Counted from the first letter of the stretch, positions 23,000 through 35,379 are shown. The stretch is 64,000 nt of DNA from Volvariella volvacea V23 (GCA_000349905.1 KB722745.1:279688-343687); one strand, 5' to 3'. Notes: a model not told the origin generated them from the sequence alone. Made by a program: numbers and translations.

Positions 23000-24906
23000 A
23001 TGGATCTCTTACACGCCCAACTCGACAGGATACAACATAGACTCCAATTCGTGGCCACCGAGCCCATTGATTGGAAGAACTTCGTCCAAGCCTTCTCGTG
23101 GGCGGTGGTCTTGTTCGAATCATATCTCTTGTGAGCGGTTTCGCGCTATCTCTCTTATTTTTTTTTGGTGTTTATCATTTCGTTATCAGGTTGAGACAAT
23201 ACCCGCTGTACTCCAAGACTGAGCCGCCGGCTGCGCTCAAGCGTCATTTTAGCGAGGACGTGTTCAAGAAATCCCAGGCTTATGGCAAGGACAAGGCCAA
23301 GTTCGCGTTGTTCTCTGGCTTGTACAAGCAAACCGTAGACTCTCTAATGTTGCATTATGGATTTTACGCGTGGACCTGGACAGCTGCAGGAAAATTGTTG
23401 GTCAGGGCGGGATATGGACCTGAATACGAAGTACGTACTTCTCTGGTCTATTGACATGTGGAGCACTTGTTCTTATCACTCACGTTTTGCCTTTTTGCTT
23501 CCCCCTTCGCAAATATCGTCTTCCGCTCTTATCAACGCGTATGGCGCGCTAACGCATAGATCACGCAATCCATCTTTTTCGTCTTCATTCTCTTCATTAT
23601 ATCTTCACTTCCTGGATTGCCACTCTCAGTATATCAAACGTTCGTTCTGGAAGAGAAGCACGGCTTCAACAAGACTACCCCTGGATTGTTCGTCACGGAT
23701 TTATTGAAGGGTTGGGCTGTAGCATTTGTTTTGGGTGCCCCATTCCTGGCTGCCTTCCTCTATATATTCCGATGGGCAGGAAATCGTTTCGTTCCTTGGC
23801 TCATGGCCTTCATGTATGTCTATTCCCTTCTGTTCAATTGGCCTCGTATCTCGTTTTTCTCTCCTCGTCTCTAACTATATGCGCGAATGCTCACCTTATA
23901 TGCGCATTTCAGGATCTCCTTCCAGTTAATTATGGTTATCATATATCCCACTGTCATTCAACCATTGTTCAATAAACTTACACCCTTGAAGGAGGGCGAT
24001 TTGAGGGAGAGGATTGAGTCGCTTGCTAGCAAGCTCAAATTCCCCCTGAAGCACTTGTACGAGATTGATGGGTCGAAGCGAAGCTCTCACAGTAATGCAT
24101 ACTTCTTTGGTTTGCCATGGGTACGTATTATGCTATCCAGTCAATTGATCGCGGTGGACTCATTACCGAACAATAGAGCAAGCATATTGTCATCTTTGAT
24201 ACCCTCATTGCCCAAAGCAAACCCGAGGAGGTCGAAGCTGTTCTTGGTGCGTCACCTTTTTCTTCTTGCCTATTATAGCCCTCTTATGATTTGTCCGACT
24301 CGCAGCACATGAACTTGGTCACTGGTTCTTCCACCACCCAACGAAGATGATGATTGTTTCTCAACTTCACATCTTCACCATCTTGGCCTTGTTCCCCGCT
24401 TTCCTTCGCGCGCCGCCCCTTCTCAGGTCCTTTGACTTCCCTAAAGCCGTAGCTGCCCAGCCCCCAACCATCGTAGCTTTCCTCCTTTTCCAAGTGCGTT
24501 CTTCCCGATTATATTTTTGATCGCGATCATCAATTTCGGTTCAACAGCTTATTCTCACACCCCTGGAGGCTGTAGTTAGCATTGCCATGAATGCTATCAG
24601 TCGTCACTTTGAGTGGCAGGCAGACAGATTCGCTTGTGAGCTCCGGGACAGACTCGATGATGTTGCCATGTCGGATATGGGAGACAGACTGGGACGCGCC
24701 CTTGTCACACTTCACGTCAAGAATCTCTCTACCGTCTGGGTCGATTGGCTGTAGGTGTTCCTTCGTTCAGTTATTGCATTGATATCATTAATGAACTCGT
24801 TTCCCTGCTTAGCTATTCGGCATATCACCACTCGCATCCCACATTAACCGAGCGCCTGAAGGCCTTGGAAGCCTTCAAAGAAGAAAGGCAAAAGAAGCAC
24901 GAGTAA
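23000..24906 (+). CDS. STE24: CAAX prenyl protease 1 (Ste24-type zinc metalloprotease)
   Basis: Eight exons (23000-23130, 23190-23430, 23560-23813, 23913-24120, 24177-24246, 24306-24493, 24548-24750, 24813-24906) give 462 residues, the normal length for Ste24. The zinc site is intact: H303-E-L-G-H307 in exon 6 and the third ligand E386 in FEWQADRFA of exon 7. Several membrane helices are visible, as expected for the seven-helix ER barrel. The enzyme removes the C-terminal AAX tripeptide from farnesylated proteins and makes the first N-terminal cut in lipopeptide mating pheromone. In a basidiomycete it should help mature CAAX pheromones and Ras-type GTPases. The C-terminus HE after a Lys-rich run is normal. 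The start at 23000 is the first ATG giving a conserved-length N-terminus. Confidence 0.95.
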
Positions 24907-27900
24907 AGCTGCGAGCTCCCGATGTTGTTGTGCCGTTATTCGGAGATTTAGTTCGGATGTATAAAAATCGACAAGTATACAAGTATTCTTTTAATGACAT
25001 TTTGTTTTCTCTTTCCTCCCGTCCTCAGCTGCAATGACAAGCCAGGGATCAGATGAGTAACCAGGTGGCATGCAGGCATTCAATTGAAAGGCTAAGACTG
25101 CGAGGGTGGGTGGCGTTGTATTTACACCACAGGTCCGTATACGGTATCCTTTGCGGGCGGAAGCGTCCACAGTCGTCTGACATCCCATCATCTTGCTGCT
25201 AAACCATAATGCCTACAGTTCGACAAATACTTTCATCTGATCCAATGCCTAATGAGCCAACAAATGAATAATGATCGGTGGAATATAGTGAGTTTAAAAT
25301 CGTTCGAAGACCATAATCTGCGCGTGGTGCACGTACGGTAACTCAGCTTCTCTGCTAGAGCTGCTCAGTCTCATGAAGATGTTGGAGTTGGACACGCGTC
25401 TCACTGCAACCCGTTTTGAAGCCTGCAGAGTGTTACGTTATCGTGTTGGATAGAATGGCGCCTTTCCTCGTGGCGTGTGTCAATAATGTTTGCCCAGAAT
25501 GGCAGGCTGTGGTTGTGCTGTTCTCCATATTCCTTAATGGAACATCTAATCGAGCACCACCCTTGAGAAGGAATCGGCTGATATGCCAGCCTTTGTGGGT
25601 CCACTTGATGCTGAGCCCTATCTTGATACACGAGGCTTGGGGATGAGAAGCACAGCCATATGAGGGCATTTAATAATTGCATATATTACTAACGTTCCTC
25701 CCAGGTTCGAGAGCTACGTGGCCCTTATCACTTTCACTCCCGAACAATCCGAATATGATTCCAGGATCACGCGATCACGCGTAGGAAGAACCCCTGAGCG
25801 GCATGCACTCACGTACCGTCCAACGGTTGCGACTGCTTTCTCCGCGTGTGCAATCTATCGTGCTGACTATGGCTACACATTCACCTGGACCCCGTCTGCT
25901 GTTCAGATGACAATTTCATCCGCTTTGGCCTCACTGCTGACGAGAATGATGACTGATTCGCAGGAATCTGTAGTACCAAGCACTAGTACTCCGACGACCA
26001 GGACCTGTCAGCCGATGCCCCTATGCCGCCGGTGAGCCTGAAGGTCCAGACCCAAGGGCCCAGGGACACAAGTCAAAGTAGATTACTACAGGAGGAGGAA
26101 TCGACAGCCATTGAAGGCACCTCCAGTAGTGTATCAGGCAGAGAAAGTGAAAAAAACGCCGAGACGCAGCCATTCATTAGATCTACTCATGTACTGCAAA
26201 GCGAGGCTAAGACTAGTGGGCATGTACTCATTGTATGTTATGCGTGCTACGTTTGCGGTTGCCATTGGGAGTCCAAGGTAGTACAGCAAAAATAAGACAA
26301 AATACATTATGAGAGTAAGAAAAGATTCAGACGAGTGGGTTGGTTCCTGTTTAACCCGAACGGAAATAGCGCCAATATTGAGGTGCTGCGGAATTAGATT
26401 CAGCATACCTTTGGAACAACGAACTGACGCGAGGGGATTTGTCTACAGTGTTGGTGGTAAGACGGTTGGTCGAAATATACCCCTAAAACTAACGTTATAG
26501 AGTCTTTCTCCACTCTACCATTTCTCAAAAATGTGCTATTCATGTGACTATAGATGTTTGGACGCATGCTTTATTTCTCGTTGTCGGAAACATGCACAAC
26601 ACCCCACCAATTCAGTTAAGCCATATTCATCGCCCACACTCGTGCGTTACCCATCCAGCCAAGGCGAACAGCCGACAAACAAATGCGTAGTCATACTTGC
26701 TATCAAGAGCCTTCGCAGGCACTTCGTAGGAATACAGGTGAGAAGGTTTCATCACGCTCCGACTGCTTTTGAATAGACGATAAGGGTAGTTTCAGCACGC
26801 TGAATCAAAATTTTAAACTAGTCTCGCAAGCTGACTTATAACTAGTAGTCTGCTACGGGCTGAGCTGTAACTTTAACTTAGACCTAATGTACAATTAGCA
26901 TGATGATCATGGTTTCCTCGACGTCCTTTGAGTATCCGATAGCCAAGGAGTCGGTGAAACAACCATATCTATACCACCCCACAGCATACTTGGTAATCAA
27001 GATCGAAAGCGTATCGTTCGCCATACGTTCTACACTCCCGACGTCGCTTATGAGAGGGTTAACGTTGGCTCCCAATGTCTTTGGAAATCTCTTGCACTCG
27101 ATCTGGCCAAGAAGTATCCTGATTACCGCACTAAGTTTCGACAGGCGAGAGAGGTACTTACCATCGTAGACCAGTATGAAGAGCCGTTGATCGACGAGCC
27201 TATTTTCTGCGTGCTTCAAGGTACATCAGGATATCGAGATTGCCTCTGTCGTGGTGATTTAAATCAACGCAAGCACTGTCTTCAGTCGAGACCTCAACAA
27301 ACCTCGAGACCCTCAAGAGCTTCAAGTTCTCAGAGCAGCTCCCAGCATACCGCAAGCCCCCCTCGCTGCAGAAGACAGGACCCGTGAGACCACTAATCCC
27401 TCACAGAGAGGATCAATCACCTCCGCCATTCACAAGTTGAGGTGATTAGGAGACTGGCGGCTGGGACAGGATTAGTGGCGGTGATGGAATGCTCGTTAAC
27501 GACGCTAGAACGAGGTTGCTATATCGGATGGAATACGCGCGGGCAGATAGCCAGGAGGATAGGCACAGGATAACTTGGTGACCGAGTCGGGTGGGTGGTG
27601 TTGTTGGGCAAGCCAAATGGGAAAGTTCTTGGAGGGCGGCGAAGCTTTGTGCAGCTAGAGGTGGTATAAGCAGCCAATCTCACGCCTGGGAATGTGGAGA
27701 AAATCACTTCTCCGCTATTTTTCGAGAACGACTGGAAGAAGCCATAGGGCAAAGCGAAGGTGAAAGTGGATTATGTGCCTAGGCCTAAGGATAGGTATGC
27801 CCGCAGTTGCAAAGCACAACGCCGCCGATAAACCCAAGCCACCAGCGTACGACCCCCGCCGACGATGTCGAAATGTCAAAGAAAAGTCAAGGAGAGAGTG

Positions 27901-28495
27901 CAAGAGGTACAACGCCCACAGAACTTGTCGAACCGGGGCGATGCGTCTACCAGCGGCTCGGCCCCTTCGACGGACTCAAAATCTATTCATGCTCAGCTTG
28001 CCCTCACCAATGCATATTCACACATCAAGCCTCATAATTCTTCTTACTTTCTCCGAAGTCTCGACCACAGTTGCGTCAGCCGTCAAGAGTAACGAAGCAG
28101 GGCCACCTCGGTATTTGCCTGTAGACCTGAAAGGAAGACCCAAGGCAGCCTTGCTGGTGAAGACTCCGTCTCCCCCTCAATTCTGTCGCCAGCGACCCTA
28201 CTCTATACAATATCGGGCGGAATTTGAATACTCAAGTGCAATTTTCCGATAGACACTTGATAGGGCAACTCGCAGATCATTTTGTCACCTTGTGACTTCA
28301 TGCTTTTCGGCCTCGTTGCGAATGCAGACTTCATACCACCAATGATGGGCAATTGTCCGGAAGAGATGTATATCATCAACGAATGAACAGGGATCAGATT
28401 ATATTCGTTAGGCGGATAATAACATAATGGTACCTCTAAATATAACGTGAGTAGTTTGCGATAACAATGAATCGGCCCGTTGAAGTTAAGCCATA
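24907..28495. other. 3.6-kb gene-poor region
   Basis: Only short frames occur, on both strands, and none shows a known motif. The longest are 159 codons at 27773-28252 (basic, no domain) and 111 codons on the minus strand at 26884-27219. A Ser/Pro/Gln-rich stretch lies at about 27280-27390. The nested repeat ATCACGCGATCACGCG is at about 25766-25782. The region may hold decayed genes or UTRs, but I can support no feature. Confidence 0.4.
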
Positions 28496-31403
28496 TTAAG
28501 CCGCAGCATTCAACACCTGACTGCCGCGAAACGTTCGCTTTGCGTGCCGTAACAGGTATACGATGGATGTTGGTGTCATGCCCTCCATCCGTTTGGCTGC
28601 TCCCTGAAATAACCGCCATTCAGCACTTTTAATTCCGCTTGTTAACATTGGCTGTTCAAGCCAAACACTTACAATGCTGGTTGGACGGACCTTACTTAAC
28701 CGTTCGCGAACCTCGGAACTGAGACCTTGCACAGTGGAGTAATCCATCTGTGGGTCAAGTAAGAGGTTTTCATCTTCCATGAAATCCTTGAGGTCTGCTT
28801 CCTGACGCGACAGGTGAGGGTGATAGCGACCTAGAGATCCGTGATGACGAGTAAGAACATCGAATAGGATACGGCGACGTGGCATACCATCAATATCGAC
28901 ACGAGCCAAGATTTGAGGGTCAAAAGAGGCTAAGTGCGGTACAACATCAAGCAGACGAGCGGTGGTTATCCCAGGATAACGAAGCATATCAAATGCGCTG
29001 ATATTACGTGGAACAGTTGGTCAAACTATCACTAGGCCTTGTACGATAGAGTGCGTACCTTCTCCGAATGCCGTCGCGTTGTACGTCAAACCCATGAGTT
29101 TGCCAACCCTACAGAGGTGAGCTTTAGCGCATACAAACAGAGTAAGCAGAATGGTACCTCACCTGTGGGCTCAACGCCACTGACCTCAACAGCTCAGTGG
29201 CCTCCTCCATACTTTCACGAGTCTTCGTGAAGACTGACCACCTTTCATCGGAAATCACACCCGCCTTCCGGCCTAGTCGTATAGAAGTGGAGTTAGCACA
29301 AAACATGGGTCGCTAGATCACAAGGATCTGGGAGACATCTTACCAAGTTCAGTTAATCGCAGGTCCGCGTTGTCGCTACGAATCGTCATTCGATATTCCG
29401 ATCTGGCCGTAAACATTCTATCTGCAATGCCAAACGTTCCATAAACGTCATGAGTTCTCGACCATTCTCCAACAACTGAAGGCAGTTATGCGTTGCGTAC
29501 ATGGTTCCTCTGCGCCTTTCACGATCAAATCATCGATCATGACTCCTGTGAAGCCGTCTGCGCGGGATAAAACAAGAGGAGGGCGACTTAATGCTGCCAA
29601 TCCAGCATTGATACCTGCAACAGCACCTTGAGCAGCAGCCTCTTCATATCCAGTTGTTCCATTAATTTGACCCGCAAGGAATAGACCCTGAGAAATACTA
29701 AAGTTAGAGAAACGCCTATCTTTGCTAAAGACGAAATCCCCGGCACCTTTATCCGTTTTGTTTCTAAAGTAGCTGATGGAGGAATTAGTAGGGGATTGGG
29801 AGGGTCGAAGTTAATCGGCTTACGCTTCAATTCACGGGGATCTATGTGGTCGTACTCCACGCCATACGCTGGCCTCACCATCTTGACGTTTTCAAGACCC
29901 GGAATTGTCTTCATCATGTCTTCTTGCAGTTCCTCTGGCATACTGCAGGATATACCGTTTGGATAGATGACGTCTGCAACACGGTGCGTAAATGAATGTG
30001 AATCTAGTGGATCCCGCCCAAAAGGGGATACCTGTATCATATCCCTCTGGTTCCAGCCATACGTTGTGGCGGTCTTTATGGCCAAATCGTAGTATCTTGG
30101 CTTCTAGGGAAGGGCAATAACGTGGGCCTATAAACTCTCGTCGGCTTAGATTACTCAGAATAGTTGTTCCATCGGACCTTTTCGCGTTTCCTGGATATGC
30201 ACGCTCAGGTGCATGTTATCACGCACAATCTTGTGAGTTTCGGAAGTCGTGGCGGTTTGGAAGCAATAGACTTGGTTTTCCTACTGCTTAATCAAGAACA
30301 GCTATTTAAATTAATTAATAACAGACCACGTACGGCATTGTCCACAGATCGATTGATGAAACTAAAGGGAGAAGGATGAATATCGCCTTCCTGCCTTGTC
30401 ATATTGCTGAAATTAATGGTCTTCCCGTCCAGGCGTGCAGGTGTACCGGTTTGCAGTCGACCAAGCTTAAACCCAGCCGCGTTTAACGAGGCAGAAAGAC
30501 CTATGGAGGGTGCTTCACCCATACGGCCAGCAGGGATTCGTTTGAGACCTGACATCACGTCAGGTTCATTGAAGACTCCACATCTGACCTCATTGGTCTA
30601 CGCACCAATGTGGATTTCTCCTCCAAGAAAAGTGCCGGTACAAATTACCACTTGTGAGCAATGTATTACCTCTCCTGTCTCTATACACGCAGTAAACAAT
30701 GTCATTAAATGTGAGAAAACATAAGTGCAGTTAGAGACAAACCCAGTTTCACGCCAATCACCTGGCCCCAGCGCGCACCATCCTGGTGCTGATGGTCGAA
30801 AACGAGGTCGAACACGCTACCTGCGCGTATCGTGAGACCTGGATAGGAGTGCAACAGCTGTTGCATATTGAGTTTGTATATTGTGCGATCTATCTGCGCT
30901 CTTGGTCCCTATGTGGTCATGAATTATGATTGTTCTGAAGTTCTCCGAAGAGAAACACACCCAGACAGCAGCCCCCTTTGAACGGTTCAAGATCTGAAAC
31001 TGTATTCCGGCCTTATCTATCTAGATTTAAGTCGGACATGCAGGCAAAGAGTTCCGGGAACGTACCTGCAACTCTGCCAATGACACCATCTAATGCATCC
31101 ACTTCCCGAACTAACGTTCCTTTCCCAACTCCGCCTATAGATGGATTGCATGACAGCTCGCCAATAGTGTCCAGGTTCTGGGTCAACAGCACTGTCCGAG
31201 CACCGGTCCTCGCTGCACCAGTAGCTGCTTCACATCCAGCATGACCTCCACCGATCACACAGACTACGACACCATGTGAGCTCGCGATTAATCGTCACGA
31301 AGTCGTACTCACCGTCAAACCGTGATGGCCCCTCTACGGACGACGCATAGAAGCGAGATAGCCTCCTCCTGATGCAGTGAACCCTTCTCGAGGCCAGCAG
31401 CAT
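28496..31403 (-). CDS. MTO1: Mitochondrial tRNA uridine 5-carboxymethylaminomethyl-modification enzyme, FAD-dependent (MTO1/GidA)
   Basis: About seventeen exons join in frame to a protein of roughly 640 residues. The N-terminus is an Arg-rich amphipathic presequence ([19 protein letters not shown]). It leads straight into the FAD dinucleotide fold [16 protein letters not shown] and the GidA signatures [13 protein letters not shown] and [11 protein letters not shown]. These are followed by [39 protein letters not shown] and [18 protein letters not shown]. The C-terminal helical domain is complete: [20 protein letters not shown], then [19 protein letters not shown]. With the GTPase MSS1 it makes the wobble-U34 modification of mitochondrial tRNAs. 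All introns are short. The divergent DUF2470 gene starts 271 bp away, so the two probably share a promoter. Confidence 0.95.
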
Positions 31404-31674
31404 TCCTCTGCAACACCGCCAAGCGCGTCGGTGGAGTAGCGAAAATCAAAGCGGCGGTTGTTTAACCGCCGAGGATGTAGCCAAACACACATCCCTAATT
31501 TGGGCTTGATCGGCCGACCACGTGGCAATTACCCGATCCCCACCCGTCCCCGGGACCTGGAGGGCCGAGGCGTTACGCGTTACGACCGACGGCGATGCAG
31601 GGCGCTCCCATCTCAGACGTGTCAGCTAACCTTCTCTTCATCTTTTACGACACTCCATCCAGTATCCAAAGACA
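31404..31674. promoter_or_regulatory. Bidirectional promoter between MTO1 and the DUF2470 gene
   Basis: A 271-bp GC-rich interval separates two divergent start codons (31403 minus, 31675 plus). No TATA box is obvious, as expected for housekeeping genes. Confidence 0.5.
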
Positions 31675-32485
31675 ATGGCAGACCCAGTGGCAGAAAAGTC
31701 GAGCTTTTTACGAATGTACATGACCAGCCACCCCGACACACTGGTCGCATATGCAAAATGGTACGGGAAGCTCACAGAAGCAGTTACGAGCGCAGAAATG
31801 ACTTCCATAGATTCCAAGGCAACTATTAGTTCTCTTGACTCCGAATATTAGCCACTGACCTTCTGGATAGAGTATGACATTGACCTGCAAACTAAAGGCA
31901 GGTGGAACAAAGGTGGTGGTGGTTGAATTCGACCCGCCTTTGGCCGGCTACGAAGAAGTTAAGCCCCGCCTTTTGGAAATGAAGGCATTTGCACAAGAGG
32001 GCCTGGGAATGGTAGTCTCGAATCATGTCAACTAGTTGAGCCCCGAAGTAACTAACTGTCCCCTAACAGATCAAGGCGCCCCAGATATCCACATTCGAAT
32101 TTCCTCGTAAAGCACTAAAGACCATACCTTTTGTCTTACCGGTGCTCTACTTCGGACTGGCACCTCATAATAGCACTTCACCTATCTTCGGTCCAGCGCA
32201 TGCTGTGCAAGCTGCTTTGGGACCTTCCTTGCTAAAATACGGAACATACGGAATAATTTTTGCCCACTTCCTTGAAAGCCTGTATACTTTATCTCTGTGC
32301 CGAAGACATCAGACGCCATTGGGCCCAACTGTATGTTTTTATGATATCATATACAGGCCAGACTAATCAATCCTCTCAAGATTTCTTATTTTCTAGCCAC
32401 GTTGTTCTTTGGCTTTCCCATTTGGGTCAACCTACGCAAGCGTATTCAGGCCGCTAGGATTGACTCTGTCATGAAAGTAGAGTGA
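31675..32485 (+). CDS. DUF2470-domain integral membrane protein
   Basis: Four exons (31675-31818, 31871-32011, 32070-32334, 32397-32485) give 212 residues. The N-terminal half is a DUF2470 module (FLRMYMTSHPDTLVAYAKWYG, then SMTLTCKLKAGGTKVVVVEF and PPLAGYEEVKPRLLEMKAFA), a small fold related to heme/flavin split barrels. The C-terminal half is hydrophobic with about three helices (PFVLPVLYFGLAP, YGTYGIIFAHFLESLYTL, STLFFGFPIWV) and ends in a conserved ARIDSVMKVE tail. No function is established. Intron 1 (31819-31870) begins with GC, not GT. For the last intron, the donor at 32335 (GTTTTT) restores the frame, while a stronger-looking GTATGT four bases earlier would break it. Confidence 0.85.
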
Positions 32486-32970
32486 AAATCTCGTTGCTAT
32501 GTTATGGCGAGCATGTCTGATCAACTATTCATTCTGTACTATGAAAGCGATGTTATTGACTTTACTGAATGTCATTCTCAAGGCCCAAAAACGCGTAAAA
32601 CTGCTTGAAATGGTGTGAATTCAATTCTCCGCCTATTGTTCTCGATCATAGACGCTCTTAGTGTGTACTGTGTTGCTGTCCAGCATAGTCCTTCTATTGA
32701 GCCAAGGTTGCTATCTCTGATTCGAGCTCCTGTGTTGTTTCCTATCGAGCAGCATTGTTGGTATTCATGACTCACAAATCATCCAACAAAACCTACATGG
32801 ACCACATCAAATTCTTAATCAGTATACTCCTGTTTCGGGGGACGAGTAAGTAACACTGCCTCAGTTGATGGAGCTGGCGAAGAGGTGTTCTGATCGATTG
32901 TCCTATCATCTGATACAACCTAGCTGCGAACTTGCTGACATCCCTCTTATCAATGGCTGCCGCTGTATCT
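32486..32970. other. Intergenic
   Basis: No gene recognised between the DUF2470 gene and the deaminase relic. The missing N-terminal half of the relic was searched for here and not found. Confidence 0.4.
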
Positions 32971-32974
32971 CAGT

Positions 32975-33492
32975 GCTCAATTGTCGGATCCGATAATTGA
33001 ATACATACGTGCGCCAAGGGATACCCTTCATGTCCCAGACTTGGCCCGAAAATATGGCGTTCAAATGGCGATGGGAGTGAACAATATCGAAAATCCATTC
33101 ACGCCGCAGGGATCGTTAGATCCTTTATCACTGTGTACATCTGGAGCGGCGATATTCCAAGTCGGGACTTCGCAAGATCTAAGGACACTTGTCGTGAGTG
33201 GGCGCTTGTTTGTGATATCCATAGGTGTTGATACAGTCTAATGTGCATATTCCCTCCCTTCCTAGAAATCAGGTACGATAACCTCCAAACAAGCTATTTT
33301 TGCACGACGACAAAAAACACTCAAAGCGACCTCGTCCCGCTCCCAGGTGAACCAGCAGACTTTGTCATCATCCATGGGACCAAATCAATTGATTCGGTGG
33401 CTCTGAATCCGAGCTATGATCGCACTACGATACATTCAGGACGAGTCGTCTCGCGAAGGATAACGCAAAGGTGGTGGATGCCCTCAGGCTGA
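32975..33492 (+). pseudogene. Cytosine-deaminase-like amidohydrolase, C-terminal relic
   Basis: Two exon-like blocks recall the C-terminal third of fungal cytosine-deaminase-like amidohydrolases. The first (about 32975-33195) reads APRDTLHVPDLARKYGVQMA, then MGVNNIENPFTPQGSLDPL and FQVGTSQDLRTLV. The second (33266-33492) reads SGTITSKQAIF, then, in another frame, LVPLPGEPADFVIIHGTKSI and PSYDRTTIHSGRVVSRR. A standard intron (33196-33265) still separates them. The metal-binding N-terminal barrel half is absent and there is a frameshift after SKQAIF. It is a truncated, dead copy. Its frame is otherwise well kept, so inactivation was not very old, or the break is an assembly artefact. Confidence 0.75.
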
Positions 33493-34470
33493 GTGGGCTT
33501 GTCCAGGGCCTTTCGTAGATATGAACCAACTTGTGCACCGCCCTTTCGCCTCCAGATCTGCACCGTTATAGTACAGGATGGGAAATGTTTATCCGATACT
33601 AAGGCGCAGTTGCTATCGTGTTGTGGGTGAGGATGACATCAGGTGTTCATTTCAAGTCGTAAAATATCATGATGGCACCAGCAATGTGATAATTGCGGTT
33701 GGAAAAACTACGCTGGATTCAGTAGCTACTCGAGTCAAAAGATGCACGAAAAACAGCTTCAACGGCGAGAGGGAAAGCAAACAGCATGTAGGAAAGAGTA
33801 ACAACACATGCAAGGAACCACGGCACTTGGTGGTAAAAGCCACAACGTCCAAAACTGGGGAGAAAGCAGAAGTGAGCCCAACTAGAACAGAAACACAACG
33901 AACACTGCTCGTTAAAAAAGAAAGATTCGGGCCTGGGCCTGGGCCCGAGGGGATATGATTTGACTGGGCATTTGGGCCACTAGTACTGGTAACTGATACT
34001 GGGGTGGTATATAAAGCGTATATGTAAAGGAGAGGTATTGTATGCGCAACAAGATGCGCGTTATAATGTTCTGCGCGTGAAGAGGCGGATATGATGAATG
34101 GCAATAACAGTGAGGTTTTTGAGGTACAAGCACGAGTGATAGCGAATTGCAGAGGACAGGTATTCGGAACCAGGGACACGGTGGGAGGGGAGGCGAGAGG
34201 AGGCGAAGACGAAAGCAAGCGGGAGAGCAGAGTCTGAAGGACAGGGGTGGAAGGGTACAACTTGAAGGATTTAGAGAGGCCAGATACAGCATCGAATTGA
34301 GTATAAAGAAAGAAAGCGAATGATGTCGAGTACAACGAGAGGTATCGTTATTGAAGCAAGTCTATGTCGGACAAGAGATACGGGCCAAGTACTAAGCGAC
34401 ACGGGGACGAACCAAGCTCCATCGCAGCAGGGAGACAGGGATGACTTGAATGTCCCCTGTGCCCCCCTTC
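33493..34470. other. 3' flank of the tail-anchored protein gene, low-complexity
   Basis: A minus-strand open frame of 222 codons at 33667-34335 is Ser/Thr/Pro/Leu-rich with no domain and is probably 3' UTR composition. A G/C-rich GGGCCT repeat occurs at about 33930-33947. Confidence 0.4.
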
Positions 34471-35379
34471 TTACACTCGGACTGGTACAGCCAACAGGCT
34501 TCCCAGTACAATGCAGCAGATCAAGAAAGCAAGCAAGGCCGACCGAACCACAATCTTCCACTGACCACGCACAATAATGGGATTCAACACTCTCGTGAGC
34601 GCGGAGAAAGCCGGTACGGCCGATATCCTCTTGAACCTCTCGCTAATAGACGTTTCCATTGACATCGCACTTGAGCTCGAGTCGTCCGCGACAGAGGAAG
34701 GTGCCTTCCTACTACCATCTTTTTTGAAAGTGTCCACGCTCGTGTTAGCACCCTCAGCCGCCCTCTGTTGGTGCATCGACCGAGCCCAAATTTTCCGTGC
34801 ACATCTCGTCTGCAGTCTCGCCAAAAAGCCTTTTTGGATATCTGGTAAATCCTGGGATTGGCAGCGTAGATGGGAAGAAGCGTGGTAATGGGGTGGGCGG
34901 TTGAATTGATGAGGATAATGACGCTGAAGATGTGGGAGTGCATCGAAATCAAAGTCCGATACTGGTTGTCGCTGCTCAGTGAAAGATTGGAGCTTTTCAA
35001 CGTCCCAATCATCGTCCTCTCTTAGCTCGAAAGGATGGATGAAGGATGTTGTGGTGGTAAAGGAACCTGTACTGCTGAGGGAGTCTTGAGGTGCATGTCT
35101 GGGAGACGGAGAAGGTTTGTATGTGGGAACAGACATAATGGGATTAATGGCAGGGCCTTCAATAGGGTTAGGATCGTAATATGCTTGGGAGATTTGAATT
35201 GCCGGTGGTGGTTGTGGGTCTGTTGACTCAGAGCCTGATGAAGTGGCCACTTCTTCTCCTGAACTCAATGCGGATATGGTCGATGTCAGGGAAGAGCGGG
35301 ATGTGGCCCGTGAGACGGTGACTGAAGGTGTTGCTGAGTGGGCTGGGGGAGGGAACGATAGTGAAGGCTGCGATTCCAT
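34471..35379 (-). CDS. Ser/Pro-rich probable tail-anchored membrane protein
   Basis: Single frame of 302 codons. Residues 1-110 are Ser/Thr/Pro-rich and probably disordered. A more acidic stretch (REDDDWDVEKLQSFTEQRQP) and a His/Gln-rich stretch follow. A conserved-looking block precedes one strongly hydrophobic helix at the C-terminus (SALLAFLICCIVLGSLLAVP), which ends only a few residues before the stop. That topology suggests a tail-anchored protein with its bulk in the cytosol. I do not recognise a named family. The stop lies inside GTGTAAG, which looks like a splice donor, so a missed downstream exon is possible, although the sequence beyond shows no further helices. Codon use is ordinary for the window. 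Confidence 0.6.
   Translation of the reverse strand: MESQPSLSFPPPAHSATPSVTVSRATSRSSLTSTISALSSGEEVATSSGSESTDPQPPPAIQISQAYYDPNPIEGPAINPIMSVPTYKPSPSPRHAPQDSLSSTGSFTTTTSFIHPFELREDDDWDVEKLQSFTEQRQPVSDFDFDALPHLQRHYPHQFNRPPHYHASSHLRCQSQDLPDIQKGFLARLQTRCARKIWARSMHQQRAAEGANTSVDTFKKDGSRKAPSSVADDSSSSAMSMETSISERFKRISAVPAFSALTRVLNPIIVRGQWKIVVRSALLAFLICCIVLGSLLAVPVRV

Noticed and set aside
27773..28252. 159-codon plus-strand frame
   Set aside because: No motif, and competing frames of similar length overlap it.
32331..32356. 26-nt micro-intron in the DUF2470 gene
   Set aside because: GTATGT...TACAG would keep a frame, but a 62-nt intron from 32335 with a CTAAT branch site and the conserved STLFFGFP join explains the data better.
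33667..34335. 222-codon minus-strand frame
   Set aside because: Ser/Thr/Pro/Leu-rich, no domain, in the 3' flank of another gene; likely compositional.
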